The notes under the pieces were generated by a model, which made no database searches, was not told where the DNA came from, and was given only the letters and a program-made list of their open reading frames with translations. Positions 44,380 through 53,980 of a DNA stretch of 64,000 nt are shown in pieces. Origin of the DNA: Thermodesulfobacteriota bacterium (lineage in GTDB: Bacteria; Desulfobacterota; Desulfobacteria; Desulfobacterales; Desulfosudaceae); the NCBI GenBank assembly GCA_040753795.1, contig JBFMDX010000002.1, positions 124,001 to 188,000 of the forward strand, read 5' to 3'. The first letter of the stretch is position 1. The number at the start of each line of letters is the position of its first letter. The translations under genes were made by a program, and so were the position numbers.

Positions 44380-45630
44380 ATGGACAGAATTGTCGTTGAT
44401 GGGGGACGAAGGCTTTCCGGACAAGTCAGGATCAGTGGCGCCAAGAACGCGGCTCTGCCCATTCTGGCCGCGTCGATTCTGACCGACGGCGTCTGTGTTT
44501 TTGAAAATGTGCCCGACCTCCAGGACGTGCACAGCTTTCTGGACCTGCTGATTCAGCTGGGCGCCATGGCGGGGTTTTCCGACCATACCGCCCGGGTCGA
44601 CGCTTCCGGAATCCGTAACCATGAAGCATCCTATGACCTGGTCCGTAAAATGAGGGCTTCCGTGCTGGTCCTCGGCCCCCTGGTGGCACGGCTGGGCAAG
44701 GCCCGGGTATCCATGCCCGGCGGTTGCGCCATCGGCGCCCGGCCCATCAATTTTCATTTAAAAGGACTGGAAGCCCTGGGCGCTAAAATTCACCTGGAAC
44801 ACGGCTATGTCGATGTCATTGCCGACCGGTTGACCGGGGCCACCATCTATTTTGATATTCCCACGGTAACCGGCACCGAGAACCTGATGATGGCGGCAGC
44901 CCTGGCCGAAGGCACCACCGTCCTGCGCAATGCCGCCCGGGAGCCGGAGGTCAAGGCACTGGCGGATGTGCTTATCCGCATGGGCGCCCGCATCGACGGC
45001 GCCGGCACCTCGGATATCACCATTATTGGCGTGCCGCGCCTGTCACCGGTTACGGCCGCGATCATTCCCGACCGCATCGAAGCCGGCACCTTCATGGCGG
45101 CGGCGGCCCTGACCGGCGGTGATTTGACGCTGACCCATTGCCGGCCGGACCACATGGAAGCACAAATTGAAAAATTCCGCCAGATCGGCGCCGATGTAAC
45201 CGTTCAGGACTCCTCCATCCGGGTGGCGGGCGCCGATATCATTACCAGCGTGGATGTCAAGACGCTGCCTTACCCGGGTTTCCCCACCGACATGCAGGCC
45301 CAGTTCATGGTACTCATGGCGGTGGCCGGCGGCCTGTCGGTCATCACCGAAACCATTTTTGAAAACCGGTTTATTCACGTCAGCGAACTGCAGCGCATGG
45401 GCGCGGATATCGCCATTACCGGCAATTCGGCCGTGGTCACCGGCGTTCCCCACCTGTCCGGCGCGCCGGTCATGGCCTCGGACCTGCGGGCCAGCGCCTG
45501 CCTGGTGCTGGCCGGGCTGGTGGCCGCCGGCAGGACCTCGATCAACCGGGTTTACCATCTGGACCGGGGCTATGAGACCCTGGAAAAGAAGTTCGCCGAA
45601 CTGGGCGCCGCCATCTGGCGGGAAAAATAG
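44380..45630 (+). CDS. murA: UDP-N-acetylglucosamine 1-carboxyvinyltransferase
   Basis: A 416-residue MurA, the first committed peptidoglycan enzyme, which transfers enolpyruvate from PEP to UDP-GlcNAc. [23 protein letters not shown] is the N-terminal signature. The active-site loop [14 protein letters not shown] carries the catalytic cysteine (fosfomycin target), so the enzyme is expected to be sensitive. C-terminal [15 protein letters not shown] is standard. AAGGA upstream. Its start is 22 bases after the qrc terminator. Confidence 0.96.
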   Translation: MDRIVVDGGRRLSGQVRISGAKNAALPILAASILTDGVCVFENVPDLQDVHSFLDLLIQLGAMAGFSDHTARVDASGIRNHEASYDLVRKMRASVLVLGPLVARLGKARVSMPGGCAIGARPINFHLKGLEALGAKIHLEHGYVDVIADRLTGATIYFDIPTVTGTENLMMAAALAEGTTVLRNAAREPEVKALADVLIRMGARIDGAGTSDITIIGVPRLSPVTAAIIPDRIEAGTFMAAAALTGGDLTLTHCRPDHMEAQIEKFRQIGADVTVQDSSIRVAGADIITSVDVKTLPYPGFPTDMQAQFMVLMAVAGGLSVITETIFENRFIHVSELQRMGADIAITGNSAVVTGVPHLSGAPVMASDLRASACLVLAGLVAAGRTSINRVYHLDRGYETLEKKFAELGAAIWREK

Positions 45631-45742
45631 TCTTTTCCTTTCTCTCCCCGGTATTCCAAATTTTTGCCCGCCATTTTCTCCAGATTTCGGGCTGCCCGCT
45701 TCCGACCCTGAAATTTAATCAGCCGCTCGTAATTGCCTAATA

Positions 45743-45782
45743 CTTGTCATGGTAAAAGACAGCTTTGTCTAATGACAAGGAG
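45743..45782 (+). promoter_or_regulatory. Leader hairpin covering the ribosome binding site of the first chemoreceptor
   Basis: CTTGTCAT (45743-45750) is complementary to ATGACAAG (45772-45779); inside, AGACA pairs with TGTCT around GCTT. The right arm overlaps AAGGAG (45777-45782), the ribosome binding site, so folding would block translation of the receptor gene. Confidence 0.5.
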
Positions 45783-45790
45783 AGCAGGCA

Positions 45791-47488
45791 ATGAAAATCG
45801 GAACCAAAATAGGTCTGTTGACGGTTCTCACCGTACTGGTCATCACCGTCATGTCCATGCTGGCGAATTTCATGTCGCTGAGAACCAACCATGAGCATCA
45901 CCTGCGGGATCTGCGGACGCTTCTCTCCAACGAACGTAAGGCTCAAATCAGGGATTTGTTGTCCAACGCCTTTTCGGTTGCCTCCAAGGCGAGTTTTTAT
46001 ACGGACGCGGTTGAGGCATTGCGGGATATGCGCTTCGGAGAAGATCATAAAAACAGTTTTCTGGTTTTTGACAAGGACTTCTACTGTTATGTCTATCCGG
46101 AGAAGCCCGACCTGGAAAACAAGATTATAAAAGAAAACCGTGACGCGGACGGAAACTATTTGTTTCAGGTGATATTGAAAACCGCACTGGAAACGGGCGA
46201 AGGGTATCTTGAGTTCCGGGAAAAGGGGGAAGAAACGGCCGAGCCGGTTAAAAAATTGATGTGTTTTAAATATTTTCCGGAATGGCACTGGGCCATATGC
46301 ACCAGCGTGAATATTTCGGATATTGATATGGTAGTGGCGAAACAGGAAAAGATCATGGCCGAGGAGCTTAACGACCAACTCATCCGCTCAACAATTATCT
46401 CCCTGACGGTTCTGATACTGGCCTCTTTCGTAGGGCTGCTGATATCCCGGCGGATCGCCGCCCCTTTGAAAAAAACGTCCGAAATGTTCCAGCAGATCGC
46501 TCAGGGCAGCGGCGACCTGACCGCCCGGCTGCGTGTCAACGGCAGCTATGAAACCGGTCGCTTGTCCCAAAACTTTAATATGTTTCTCGAGAATCAGCAG
46601 GCCATGATCCGGGATATTCTGGTCAACGCCGAAGTCCTGAATACGTCCTCGTCGAGCCTGCTGACCTCATCCTCCAAAGTATCCTTTGAAACCAGTGAGA
46701 CCAAACGACAATCCATGGAGGTTTCCCGGAACACGGATCAGGTGAAGAGCACCGTGCACACCGTGGCCGCATCCATGGAGCAGGCGCTGACCAGTATCCA
46801 GCGGATCAGGGAGGTGTCGGCGGAGATGAACGCCGGCATCGGTCATGTCGTCCGGGAAACGGAAAAGGCCCTTGTGGTCACCAAAGCGGCGGTGCGGCAT
46901 TCGGAGGAGATTTCAGACACCGTCATCAGCCTGGGAAAAGCGGCCGATGAAATCAACAGCATTACCGAACTGATTACCGATATTTCCGAGCAGACCAATC
47001 TGCTGTCCCTGAACGCCACCATCGAAGCGGCCAGGGCCGGGGACACCGGCCGGGGATTCGGGGTAGTTGCCCACGAGATCAAGGGGCTGGCCAGTAAATC
47101 CAATGAGGCCGCCGGCGTTATCAGCGAACGCATTCATGATATTCAGAAGATCAGTGCCAGTACCGTCAATCGCATTAATGAAATTATCCGCAACATCGAA
47201 TCGGTTGACCCGATCATATCCCATATTTCTCAATCTTCCGAAAAACAGGCCATGATATCATCGGAAATCCTGGCCGGAATTTCGCAGATTTCATCGGCCA
47301 TGCAGTCCCTAACGCAAAGCGTGGCCCACAGCAGCCTGGCACTGGAAGAAATCGACCGGGAAGTGGAGAAGATTGCAGGCTCCTCCGGAACCATCCATGC
47401 CGAAAGCATGTCCGTCGAAAGCAAAGCCAATGAACTCCACGGCATATCGGAAAAACTCCGTTCCGGGCTGACGCGATTCCGGATTTGA
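45791..47488 (+). CDS. Methyl-accepting chemotaxis protein 1
   Basis: A 565-residue transmembrane receptor. Helix 1 (IGLLTVLTVLVITVMSMLANF) and helix 2 (STIISLTVLILASFVGLLIS, about 200-220) enclose a single-Cache-type periplasmic domain with FLVFDKDFYCYVYPEKPD and [20 protein letters not shown] domain follows (RRIAAPLKKTSEMFQQIAQGSGDL), then the signalling region with the hairpin tip EQTNLLSLNATIEAARAGDTGRGFGVVAHEIKGLA. Ligand unknown. A leader hairpin covers its ribosome binding site. Its sensor closely resembles the chemoreceptor at 55926-57551. Confidence 0.92.
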   Translation: MKIGTKIGLLTVLTVLVITVMSMLANFMSLRTNHEHHLRDLRTLLSNERKAQIRDLLSNAFSVASKASFYTDAVEALRDMRFGEDHKNSFLVFDKDFYCYVYPEKPDLENKIIKENRDADGNYLFQVILKTALETGEGYLEFREKGEETAEPVKKLMCFKYFPEWHWAICTSVNISDIDMVVAKQEKIMAEELNDQLIRSTIISLTVLILASFVGLLISRRIAAPLKKTSEMFQQIAQGSGDLTARLRVNGSYETGRLSQNFNMFLENQQAMIRDILVNAEVLNTSSSSLLTSSSKVSFETSETKRQSMEVSRNTDQVKSTVHTVAASMEQALTSIQRIREVSAEMNAGIGHVVRETEKALVVTKAAVRHSEEISDTVISLGKAADEINSITELITDISEQTNLLSLNATIEAARAGDTGRGFGVVAHEIKGLASKSNEAAGVISERIHDIQKISASTVNRINEIIRNIESVDPIISHISQSSEKQAMISSEILAGISQISSAMQSLTQSVAHSSLALEEIDREVEKIAGSSGTIHAESMSVESKANELHGISEKLRSGLTRFRI

Positions 47489-47613
47489 CAGCAGCCCACC
47501 GACCAAGCTGACGACCACCCCTAAAAATTAACAAAACCCTAACATCAGTCCAATAAAAGCCTGCTAATTAATTTTTAAAATATCAATTTTTCCGATGGTA
47601 TCAGACAGGTCAG

Positions 47614-48774
47614 ATGATGGATCAACAGACGCCCCTTCCTATCCAAACATCCGCCGGAGTTCCGGTGGTGGGCGATGAGATTACCGAAGCGGATGAGGCG
47701 ATTTTCCGGCAGATCATATCCGTCGGATTGACATCCGGGCAGATCAGCGAGATTGTCTCCCCACCGGTTTCCTATCCCCGTCAGCGCCATGTCCTGGCTG
47801 TCCACTGGCATCCCGAATATGTCCCCATGGAACTGGTCATTCGCCGATTGGGGGTCATGTTTCCGTCCCTGGAAACATCTCTGATTATTCCCACCCAGCA
47901 CAATGAGATCATGTGCCATTGCGGCTATGCCGGAGTGGAGGTGGACTGTTATTCCAAAGGATTCAATCAGAAGGTGCAGCTTCTGCTTCACTTCCGCCAG
48001 GAGAAGATCGTCAATGCGCATATCTTGAAAAACATGCTGCGCCATACCTATCAGTATCGCTCCTCGCAGCTGCTTGATTTTATCCACACCCTGGTCACAC
48101 CCAACGAGCACCGCCTGCGGCTTGCCGCACGCAACACCGGCGCCGGATCCGACATCATCGCCTTCGTCAGGGCCATAGTAAAGAAGGTCGGGACACTGCT
48201 CGACCGTCACGAAACCGAGATACCCGGCATCATGATCCGAAACAAGCTGCTGCGGAATTTTTTTGACAGGCTCCGGCCGGTTTACGGAGATACGGTGATT
48301 GACCGGGCCCAGGCGTTTCTTCAGGCCGTCAAGGTGATCGTCAAGGCCGATTTTTCCCTCAAGCATTTTTATCGTGCCTCGGAGATTATCGAAGAAGCCC
48401 GCCTGCACGGGGCCGGCATCGTCGTGCCTCATCCCGAACAATACTGGCCCATTCTGCTGGCGGATTACGATGTGGACGGTTATGAAGTCTGGAATCCCCA
48501 GTCCCGCCGGTACACGGAATTTCTGATCTCGGTTCTGGACAAAAAGAACCGATGCGCCGGACCGTCCGCAAGACGGCTGATGATTTTCATGGGGGATGAT
48601 ACCCATATGGGAGAGAAGACCCTTCCGGCAAACGAACGCAACCGGGAAAAAGCGGAACGGGAGGTCGGGTATCAGCCCGCCTGGGAGGACTTAAACATTC
48701 ATAACGCCCTGGTCGCGGCGGGCTGGAATCGCCAGTCCGTGATCCGGGAATACGCTCTCCGTATCGGAGGATAA
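47614..48774 (+). CDS. PHP-like metal-dependent hydrolase, first gene of the GAK-type locus
   Basis: A 386-residue protein. The metal motifs resemble the PHP (polymerase and histidinol phosphatase) fold: HWHPEYVP near residue 65, HGAGIVVPHPEQYW near 270, DGYEVWNP near 290 and MGDDTHMGE near 330. The N-terminus has no signal. I infer a phosphoesterase or related hydrolase; the middle 100 residues are alpha-helical with no known match. It starts a run of seven same-strand genes with short gaps that includes an amphi-Trp protein, an ATP-grasp enzyme, a kinase and a CofD-like protein. Two ATG codons stand at the start. Confidence 0.65.
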   Translation: MMDQQTPLPIQTSAGVPVVGDEITEADEAIFRQIISVGLTSGQISEIVSPPVSYPRQRHVLAVHWHPEYVPMELVIRRLGVMFPSLETSLIIPTQHNEIMCHCGYAGVEVDCYSKGFNQKVQLLLHFRQEKIVNAHILKNMLRHTYQYRSSQLLDFIHTLVTPNEHRLRLAARNTGAGSDIIAFVRAIVKKVGTLLDRHETEIPGIMIRNKLLRNFFDRLRPVYGDTVIDRAQAFLQAVKVIVKADFSLKHFYRASEIIEEARLHGAGIVVPHPEQYWPILLADYDVDGYEVWNPQSRRYTEFLISVLDKKNRCAGPSARRLMIFMGDDTHMGEKTLPANERNREKAEREVGYQPAWEDLNIHNALVAAGWNRQSVIREYALRIGG

Positions 48775-48798
48775 CACCCAGGCAAAGGAGACGAGAAG

Positions 48799-49065
48799 TT
48801 GGCCAAGGACAATCAGTTTGAATTTGAATCCTATGAGGATACAGAGTCGGTGCAGAGATATCTCCAGTCCCTGCTCGACGGGTTCCGTAACGGTCGGATT
48901 ACCCTGAATTCAGACAAGGAGTGCGTGGTGCTGAGTCCCAGGGGCCTGATCCAGTTCCAGGTCAAGGTGGAGAAGAAATCCCGGCAGAACAAACTGAGCC
49001 TCAAACTGTACTGGAAGGAAGCGGAACGGGATGCCGGCGGCAGAAACATCAACATCATTGCCTGA
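48799..49065 (+). CDS. Amphi-Trp domain protein 1
   Basis: An 88-residue protein matching the amphi-Trp domain: SVQRYLQSLLDGFRNGRITL followed by VLSPRGLIQFQVKVEKKSRQNKLSLKLYWKEAE, with the conserved aromatic and Trp in the last strand. Amphi-Trp proteins are small alpha/beta proteins often found with GAK-system genes. Function unknown. Start is a TTG? rather GTG-like codon: the gene opens with TTG at 48799 after AAGGAGACGAGAAG. The stop is five bases before the next gene. Confidence 0.85.
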   Translation: MAKDNQFEFESYEDTESVQRYLQSLLDGFRNGRITLNSDKECVVLSPRGLIQFQVKVEKKSRQNKLSLKLYWKEAERDAGGRNINIIA

Positions 49066-49070
49066 CGCTT

Positions 49071-50708
49071 ATGCTCACTGAGATTGTCGAAAATACCCGC
49101 TTTATGATCGCCGAGGTGGAAAATCTGGTCCATATGACCCACCGCCTGCTGGTCTCGTATAATCAGGACCAATTTGAAGAGATCAACGACAAGGATGATT
49201 ATGTGGACAATCTCAAGACCGTCATCGAAAACCAGTGCTTTTCAAGGCTCCAGACCATGGAGGAGAGCCGCGGCGAAAAAATCAACGCTATCCGGTCGCT
49301 TCATGTTAACTGCGTCAATCTGGAGCGGATCGCCGATTTTTGTGTCAATATCGCCCGCCAGATGACTTATCTTAACAATTACGATTTCATCAGCCAATAT
49401 GATTACAAGGCCATGTTCGATGAGATCACGGCGGCTCTTTCCAGGATCGTTCCGGTATTTCTTGACCGGGACCTGGCCGGCGCCCTGGCCATATGCCGGG
49501 CGGAGTTTTGTCTTGACCGGATATACAAAACCAACTTTGACCGGGTCATGAGCGAACTCCAGGACAAGAGGGAGGATGTCCGGAACCTCATCACGGTCAT
49601 TTTCATTTTCCGCTACCTGGAACGGATCGGCGACGCTCTGCTGAATGTCGGGGAGGCCATGATATTTGCCATCACCGGCGACCGCATTAAAATCCGGCAG
49701 GTCGAAGCGCTGGAAAAGACGCTTTCCAACTCCGATATCCGCGGGTCCTTTCAGAATATTCATACCCAGTCCATATGGGGATCCCGTTCCGGCTGCCGCA
49801 TCAGCCGGGTGGATACAGGCAAGGAGCAGCGGGACAATCCTCAGGCGATATTCAAGGAAGGGGTGCTCCGGAAAATAAAGACGGAGCGGGACAATATTCT
49901 CCAGTGGGACCGTCTTATGCCCGGCATCGCCCCCAGGGTCTTTGCCTACCATGAAAAGGGTAAAAAAGCCTCTCTGCTGGTGGAGTGCCTGATGGGCTGC
50001 AATTTTGAAGAGGTGATTCTGACCTGCGACGGAGAGTTGTTGGAAAAGGCGCTGTCCGCCCTGGAAAAGACGCTTCAAACGATCTGGGAAAAAACCCGAA
50101 CCGTTGAAGACCATCAGACCGGTTACATGGGTCAGCTGCGTGATCGCCTGACCGCCACCAGGCGCATTCATCCCGATTTTATCCGGGCCGGCAGCCGTAT
50201 TGACGCGTTGCGGATTCCGTCCACCGCGGAGATTATCGATACCTGCGCCGGCGTCGAAGAGAAATTTCCGGCGCCTTTTACGGTTTTTATTCACGGTGAT
50301 TTTAATGTCAACAATATTATCTATGACGCCAGGCGGCAACAGGTGAACTTTATTGACCTGCATCGGTCGCGGCAGGGGGATTTTATTCAGGACGCCTCGG
50401 TTTTTCTGGTATCCAATTTCCGCCTGCCGGTCTTTGAGAGCCCGCTGCGGGACCGGCTGAACCGGGTCATTGACCGTTTCTGGCGTTTTTCCGCGGATTT
50501 TGCCGGAAGGCACGATGATGCGACATTCGGCGCCCGCATGGCCCTGGCCCTGGCCCGATCGTTCTATACCTCGACCCGGTTTGAGCTGAACAAGGATTTC
50601 GCCCGGGAAATGTTCCTGCGGTCCCATTTTCTTCTGGAACAGGTCGCCGCAAGGGCCGCGGCCGGGCCGCGGGATTTTACCTTTCCTATGGAAATTCTGT
50701 TCTACTGA
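49071..50708 (+). CDS. PhoU-like domain fused to a phosphotransferase (APH-type kinase)
   Basis: A 545-residue fusion. Residues 1-215 are helical with the PhoU/DUF47 pattern (EIVENTRFMIAEVENLVHMTHRLLVSYN, NLITVIFIFRYLERIGDALLNVGEAMIFAI). Residues about 255-530 are an aminoglycoside phosphotransferase-like kinase: KEGVLRKIKTERDNILQWDRLMP, catalytic loop VFIHGDFNVNNIIYDARRQQV near 404, metal site FIDLHRSRQGDFIQD near 425. It would phosphorylate a small molecule or protein with phosphate-sensing as a plausible control. Follows the amphi-Trp gene by five bases, so co-transcribed. This fusion is characteristic of GAK-type loci. Confidence 0.8.
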   Translation: MLTEIVENTRFMIAEVENLVHMTHRLLVSYNQDQFEEINDKDDYVDNLKTVIENQCFSRLQTMEESRGEKINAIRSLHVNCVNLERIADFCVNIARQMTYLNNYDFISQYDYKAMFDEITAALSRIVPVFLDRDLAGALAICRAEFCLDRIYKTNFDRVMSELQDKREDVRNLITVIFIFRYLERIGDALLNVGEAMIFAITGDRIKIRQVEALEKTLSNSDIRGSFQNIHTQSIWGSRSGCRISRVDTGKEQRDNPQAIFKEGVLRKIKTERDNILQWDRLMPGIAPRVFAYHEKGKKASLLVECLMGCNFEEVILTCDGELLEKALSALEKTLQTIWEKTRTVEDHQTGYMGQLRDRLTATRRIHPDFIRAGSRIDALRIPSTAEIIDTCAGVEEKFPAPFTVFIHGDFNVNNIIYDARRQQVNFIDLHRSRQGDFIQDASVFLVSNFRLPVFESPLRDRLNRVIDRFWRFSADFAGRHDDATFGARMALALARSFYTSTRFELNKDFAREMFLRSHFLLEQVAARAAAGPRDFTFPMEILFY

Positions 50709-50754
50709 CAATTTGACCGCGGCTGATCGGATCGGCCGCCGGATGGAGATGCGT

Positions 50755-51636
50755 ATGCACAAGATAGGCGTCGTGGGCGTGGCCGGAGGATGGTCCACCG
50801 AAAGGCTGGCCGATGCGACGGAAGCGATGACCGGATTCAGGCTGCTGGTGGAAATGGATCGCGTCCGCGCCGATCTGTGTACCGGCAGTGTCTGTTTCGA
50901 GGACGTTGACCTGGGGGACCTGGATGCCATCATCATCAAGAAAATCGGATCCCGGTATTCCCCCGGTCTGCTGGACCGCCTGGAAATTCTCCGCTACCTG
51001 TCCGCCAGGGGGGTGCGGATTTTTTCCCCGCCGCTCCGCATCATGCGGGTTATCGACCGCCTCAGCTGCACCATGACGCTGCGGTTGAACATGATCCCCA
51101 TGCCGCCGACCACGATTACGGAAGACATTGAAACCGCTCTGGAAATCGTCCGGACTTACGACCGGGCCGTGTTCAAGCCCCTTTACAGCTCCAAGGCCAA
51201 GGGCATGGTGGTGGTAGAAAACAACCGGGAGGCCCGGGGAAAAATCGAACGGTTCAAAAAAGCCAATTCGCTGATGTATATTCAGAAGCTCATCAATCAT
51301 CGCGGCCGGGACCTGGGCGTCACTTTTCTGGGCGGTGAATATTTGACGACCTATGCCCGGAACAACCGCTCATCGTCCTCCTGGAATACCACCACCCGTT
51401 CCGGCGGCGCTTATGAAGCCTGCCGGCCGGATCCGGCGATTATCGAACTGGCCCGCCGGGCCCAGGATCCGTTCGGCCTGGATTTTACCTGCGTGGATAT
51501 CGCCGAGACCCCGGAAGGTCCGGTGGTCTTTGAAGTGTCCGCCTTCGGCGGGTTCCGGGGCATTCAGACGGCCGAGGGCATCGATGTGGCCCCGCTGCTG
51601 GTGGAATACGTCATCAAGTGCCTGGAGGCGGAATGA
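50755..51636 (+). CDS. ATP-grasp enzyme, GAK system type
   Basis: A 293-residue RimK-like ATP-grasp ligase. Motifs: GVVGVAGGWSTERLADATEA at the start, VFKPLYSSKAKGMVVVENN (ATP loop), YIQKLINHRGRDLGVTFLGGEYLTTYARNN and VVFEVSAFGGFRGIQTAEG with the metal-site Glu. It would join a carboxylate to an amine through an acyl-phosphate. The start uses the GGAG at 50745-50748; upstream ATG codons at 50743 and 50749 and a TTG at 50713 are in frame. Its stop overlaps the kinase gene by four bases. Confidence 0.88.
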   Translation: MHKIGVVGVAGGWSTERLADATEAMTGFRLLVEMDRVRADLCTGSVCFEDVDLGDLDAIIIKKIGSRYSPGLLDRLEILRYLSARGVRIFSPPLRIMRVIDRLSCTMTLRLNMIPMPPTTITEDIETALEIVRTYDRAVFKPLYSSKAKGMVVVENNREARGKIERFKKANSLMYIQKLINHRGRDLGVTFLGGEYLTTYARNNRSSSSWNTTTRSGGAYEACRPDPAIIELARRAQDPFGLDFTCVDIAETPEGPVVFEVSAFGGFRGIQTAEGIDVAPLLVEYVIKCLEAE

Positions 51637-52727
51637 CCGGACGGCTCGATCGGCGGTTAGTGACCGGAAACCTCCGTCTGTCGAATCCCGCCGGACACAC
51701 CCTTGGCCTTGTTTTCGGTGGATGCCGTTTTTCAATCGAGTCCAACCGCGGTGAAATCATCGAGGCCCTGGGCGCTTACTTCAGCCCCTTCCCGGGCGAC
51801 AAGGGCACGGCCACCGTAACGGTAACGGTGATCGAAGCCCCGCCACCGGATTTCGCCGAACCCTTTGTCCTCAAGGAACCTGAGCCGGGTAAAAGCCGGA
51901 TCAAGGAGGAGTATCTCGACCTTGAAAACGGACGCATCGTGCGGAAACGGTTGACCGGCATGGTTTTCGTTTTCGGTGAGGGGGATAACCTGGCCGTCGG
52001 CCCCTGCCGGGAAAATCTCAATCAGGTGGTGAATTTCATCAACAACCGCTATATCGAATGGAAGCTGTGCCGGGGAGCGCTGCTGGGTCATGCCGCCGGC
52101 GTCGGGCTGAACGGCAATGGTCTGGCCCTGGCGGGGTTTTCCGGCGCCGGCAAGTCCACCCTGGCGCTGCATATCATGAGCCGGGGGGCGACTTTTGTCA
52201 GCAACGACCGGCTCATGGTAGAAAAGACGGACACCGGACTGGTCATGCATGGCGTCGCCAAGCTCCCCCGGATCAACCCCGGAACGATCGTCCATAACCC
52301 CGATCTCCAGGCTATTCTCGACGCCGACGACCACCGCAAGTTCAAGGAACTCCCTCCCGACGAACTGCGTCAACTGGAGCTGAAATACGACGCCTCCATC
52401 GATGAATGTTTCGGGCCGGGTCGATTCCATCTCCATGCCGACATGGCGGGCCTGGTCGTCCTGAACTGGAAACAGCAAGGCGGCCCCCTGTCCATCCGCC
52501 GGGTCGATCCGCTGGTCCGTACGGATTTGCTGCCCGCCTTCATGAAACCCACCGGCCTCTTCTTTTATCCCGGCAGTGAGTGTCGGATGACGGATCCGAC
52601 GCCGGAGGCATACGCCCGGTTGCTGAATCACGGCTGCCTATGGGAAGTCAGCGGCGGGGTGGATTTTCATAAGGCGGCCGACGCCTGCGCGCGGTTTTTG
52701 CGTTACGGCATCATGCCGGAAATATGA
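51633..52727 (+). CDS. HprK-related kinase B (GAK system)
   Basis: A 364-residue protein related to HPr kinase. The P-loop GFSGAGKST lies at about 168-176, followed by ATFVSNDRLMVEK. It lacks the HprK N-terminal domain, and the substrate is unknown. The C-terminal 90 residues (GRFHLHADMAGLVVLNWKQQ...) are unassigned. Coupled to the ATP-grasp gene by ATGA. The partner for phosphorylation in GAK loci has not been established; the small amphi-Trp proteins are candidates only by proximity. Confidence 0.88.
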   Translation: MTGRLDRRLVTGNLRLSNPAGHTLGLVFGGCRFSIESNRGEIIEALGAYFSPFPGDKGTATVTVTVIEAPPPDFAEPFVLKEPEPGKSRIKEEYLDLENGRIVRKRLTGMVFVFGEGDNLAVGPCRENLNQVVNFINNRYIEWKLCRGALLGHAAGVGLNGNGLALAGFSGAGKSTLALHIMSRGATFVSNDRLMVEKTDTGLVMHGVAKLPRINPGTIVHNPDLQAILDADDHRKFKELPPDELRQLELKYDASIDECFGPGRFHLHADMAGLVVLNWKQQGGPLSIRRVDPLVRTDLLPAFMKPTGLFFYPGSECRMTDPTPEAYARLLNHGCLWEVSGGVDFHKAADACARFLRYGIMPEI

Positions 52728-52740
52728 GGGCCCGTTAACC

Positions 52741-53931
52741 ATGCCGATCAAACTCACCCGCACGATCAGGATGCCGGATCCGTTCAAAATGGCCCTTTAT
52801 GAACGCTCACCCGATCTCGGCCCGCGCGTTCTGTTTTTCAGCGGCGGCAGCGCCCTGCGCGAGGTCAGCCAGTCGCTGATTCGTTATACGCACAATTCCA
52901 TTCATCTGATCACGCCGTTTGATTCCGGGGGCAGTTCCGCTCGTCTCCGGGACGCGTTCCGCATGCCTGCCGTCGGCGATGTCCGGAACCGGCTGCTGGC
53001 CCTGGCCGATACCAGCCTGCTCGGCCACCCGGAAATTCTGGATCTGTTTTCCCACCGTCTATCCGAGAAACGAAGTCCGTCGGAACTGGCCGCTGAACTG
53101 GACCGGCTGATCGCCGGCCATCATTATTTGATCGCGCCCATCCCGGATCCGATGCGGAAAATCATCCGCAATCACCTGTTCTGGTTCAGACGGCAGATGC
53201 CGCCGGATTTCGATCTGCGCAAAGCCAGCATCGGCAATCTGATCCTGACCGCGGGATACCTCCAGAACCGCAAGCACCTGGACCCGGTGATTTATATTTT
53301 TTCCAAACTGGTGGAGGTCAGGGGCGTGGTCCGTCCCGTGGTCAACACGCATCTCCACCTGGTTTCCGAGTTGGAGGACGGCCAGACCCTGGTGGGGCAG
53401 CATCTTCTGACCGCCAAGGGGTTACCGCCCATTTCGGCCCGGGTCCGCCGGATATACCTCAGCTCCCGCAAACGGTCCCCCCGCCCCGCTGGCATCGGCA
53501 TACGCAGCAAGACCCGGGCGCTGATTGAAAGCGCCGATCTGATCTGTTATCCCTTCGGCAGTTTTTACTCCAGCCTCGTCGCGAATCTGCTACCGGAAGG
53601 TGTCGGGGCCGCCATCGCCCGGGTTGATTGCCCCAAGGTTTTTGTCCCCAACACCTTTGAAGACCCGGAGCAGCTTGGGATGAGTCTTGAAGATCAGGTG
53701 AATTGTCTGGTCGAGTATCTGCGCCGGGATGATCCGGGTACGATCAAACCGGAAAATGTCCTGAATTTTGTGTTGCTGGACCGGAAAAATGCCGCCTATC
53801 CCGGAACCGCGAAAACCAGTTCTTTTTTCAGACGTGCCGTTCAGGTGATCGACACGCAACTGGTTACGGACCGGACCAGACCGAAAGTGGATCCGCTGCT
53901 GCTGATCGAAAGACTGTTGTCTTTCACGTAG
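52741..53931 (+). CDS. CofD-like protein, GAK system type
   Basis: A 396-residue CofD/YvcK-fold protein: FFSGGSALREVSQSLIRYTHNSIHLITPFDSGGSSARLRDAFRMPAVGDVRNRLLAL is the nucleotide-binding start. ADLICYPFGSFYSSLVANLLPEGVG and KVFVPNTFEDPEQLGM follow. CofD proteins transfer a phospholactyl unit to F420 precursor; YvcK homologues are regulators. The GAK branch is uncharacterised. Thirteen bases after the kinase gene. Confidence 0.88.
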   Translation: MPIKLTRTIRMPDPFKMALYERSPDLGPRVLFFSGGSALREVSQSLIRYTHNSIHLITPFDSGGSSARLRDAFRMPAVGDVRNRLLALADTSLLGHPEILDLFSHRLSEKRSPSELAAELDRLIAGHHYLIAPIPDPMRKIIRNHLFWFRRQMPPDFDLRKASIGNLILTAGYLQNRKHLDPVIYIFSKLVEVRGVVRPVVNTHLHLVSELEDGQTLVGQHLLTAKGLPPISARVRRIYLSSRKRSPRPAGIGIRSKTRALIESADLICYPFGSFYSSLVANLLPEGVGAAIARVDCPKVFVPNTFEDPEQLGMSLEDQVNCLVEYLRRDDPGTIKPENVLNFVLLDRKNAAYPGTAKTSSFFRRAVQVIDTQLVTDRTRPKVDPLLLIERLLSFT

Positions 53932-53980
53932 GAAGCTGCGGGAGATGGGCCAACTTCAATTACGCCAAGGAGGATGTGTG

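Noticed and set aside
49242-50939. 565-codon minus-strand open frame
   Set aside because: Shadow of the PhoU-kinase fusion gene caused by GC-rich codon use.
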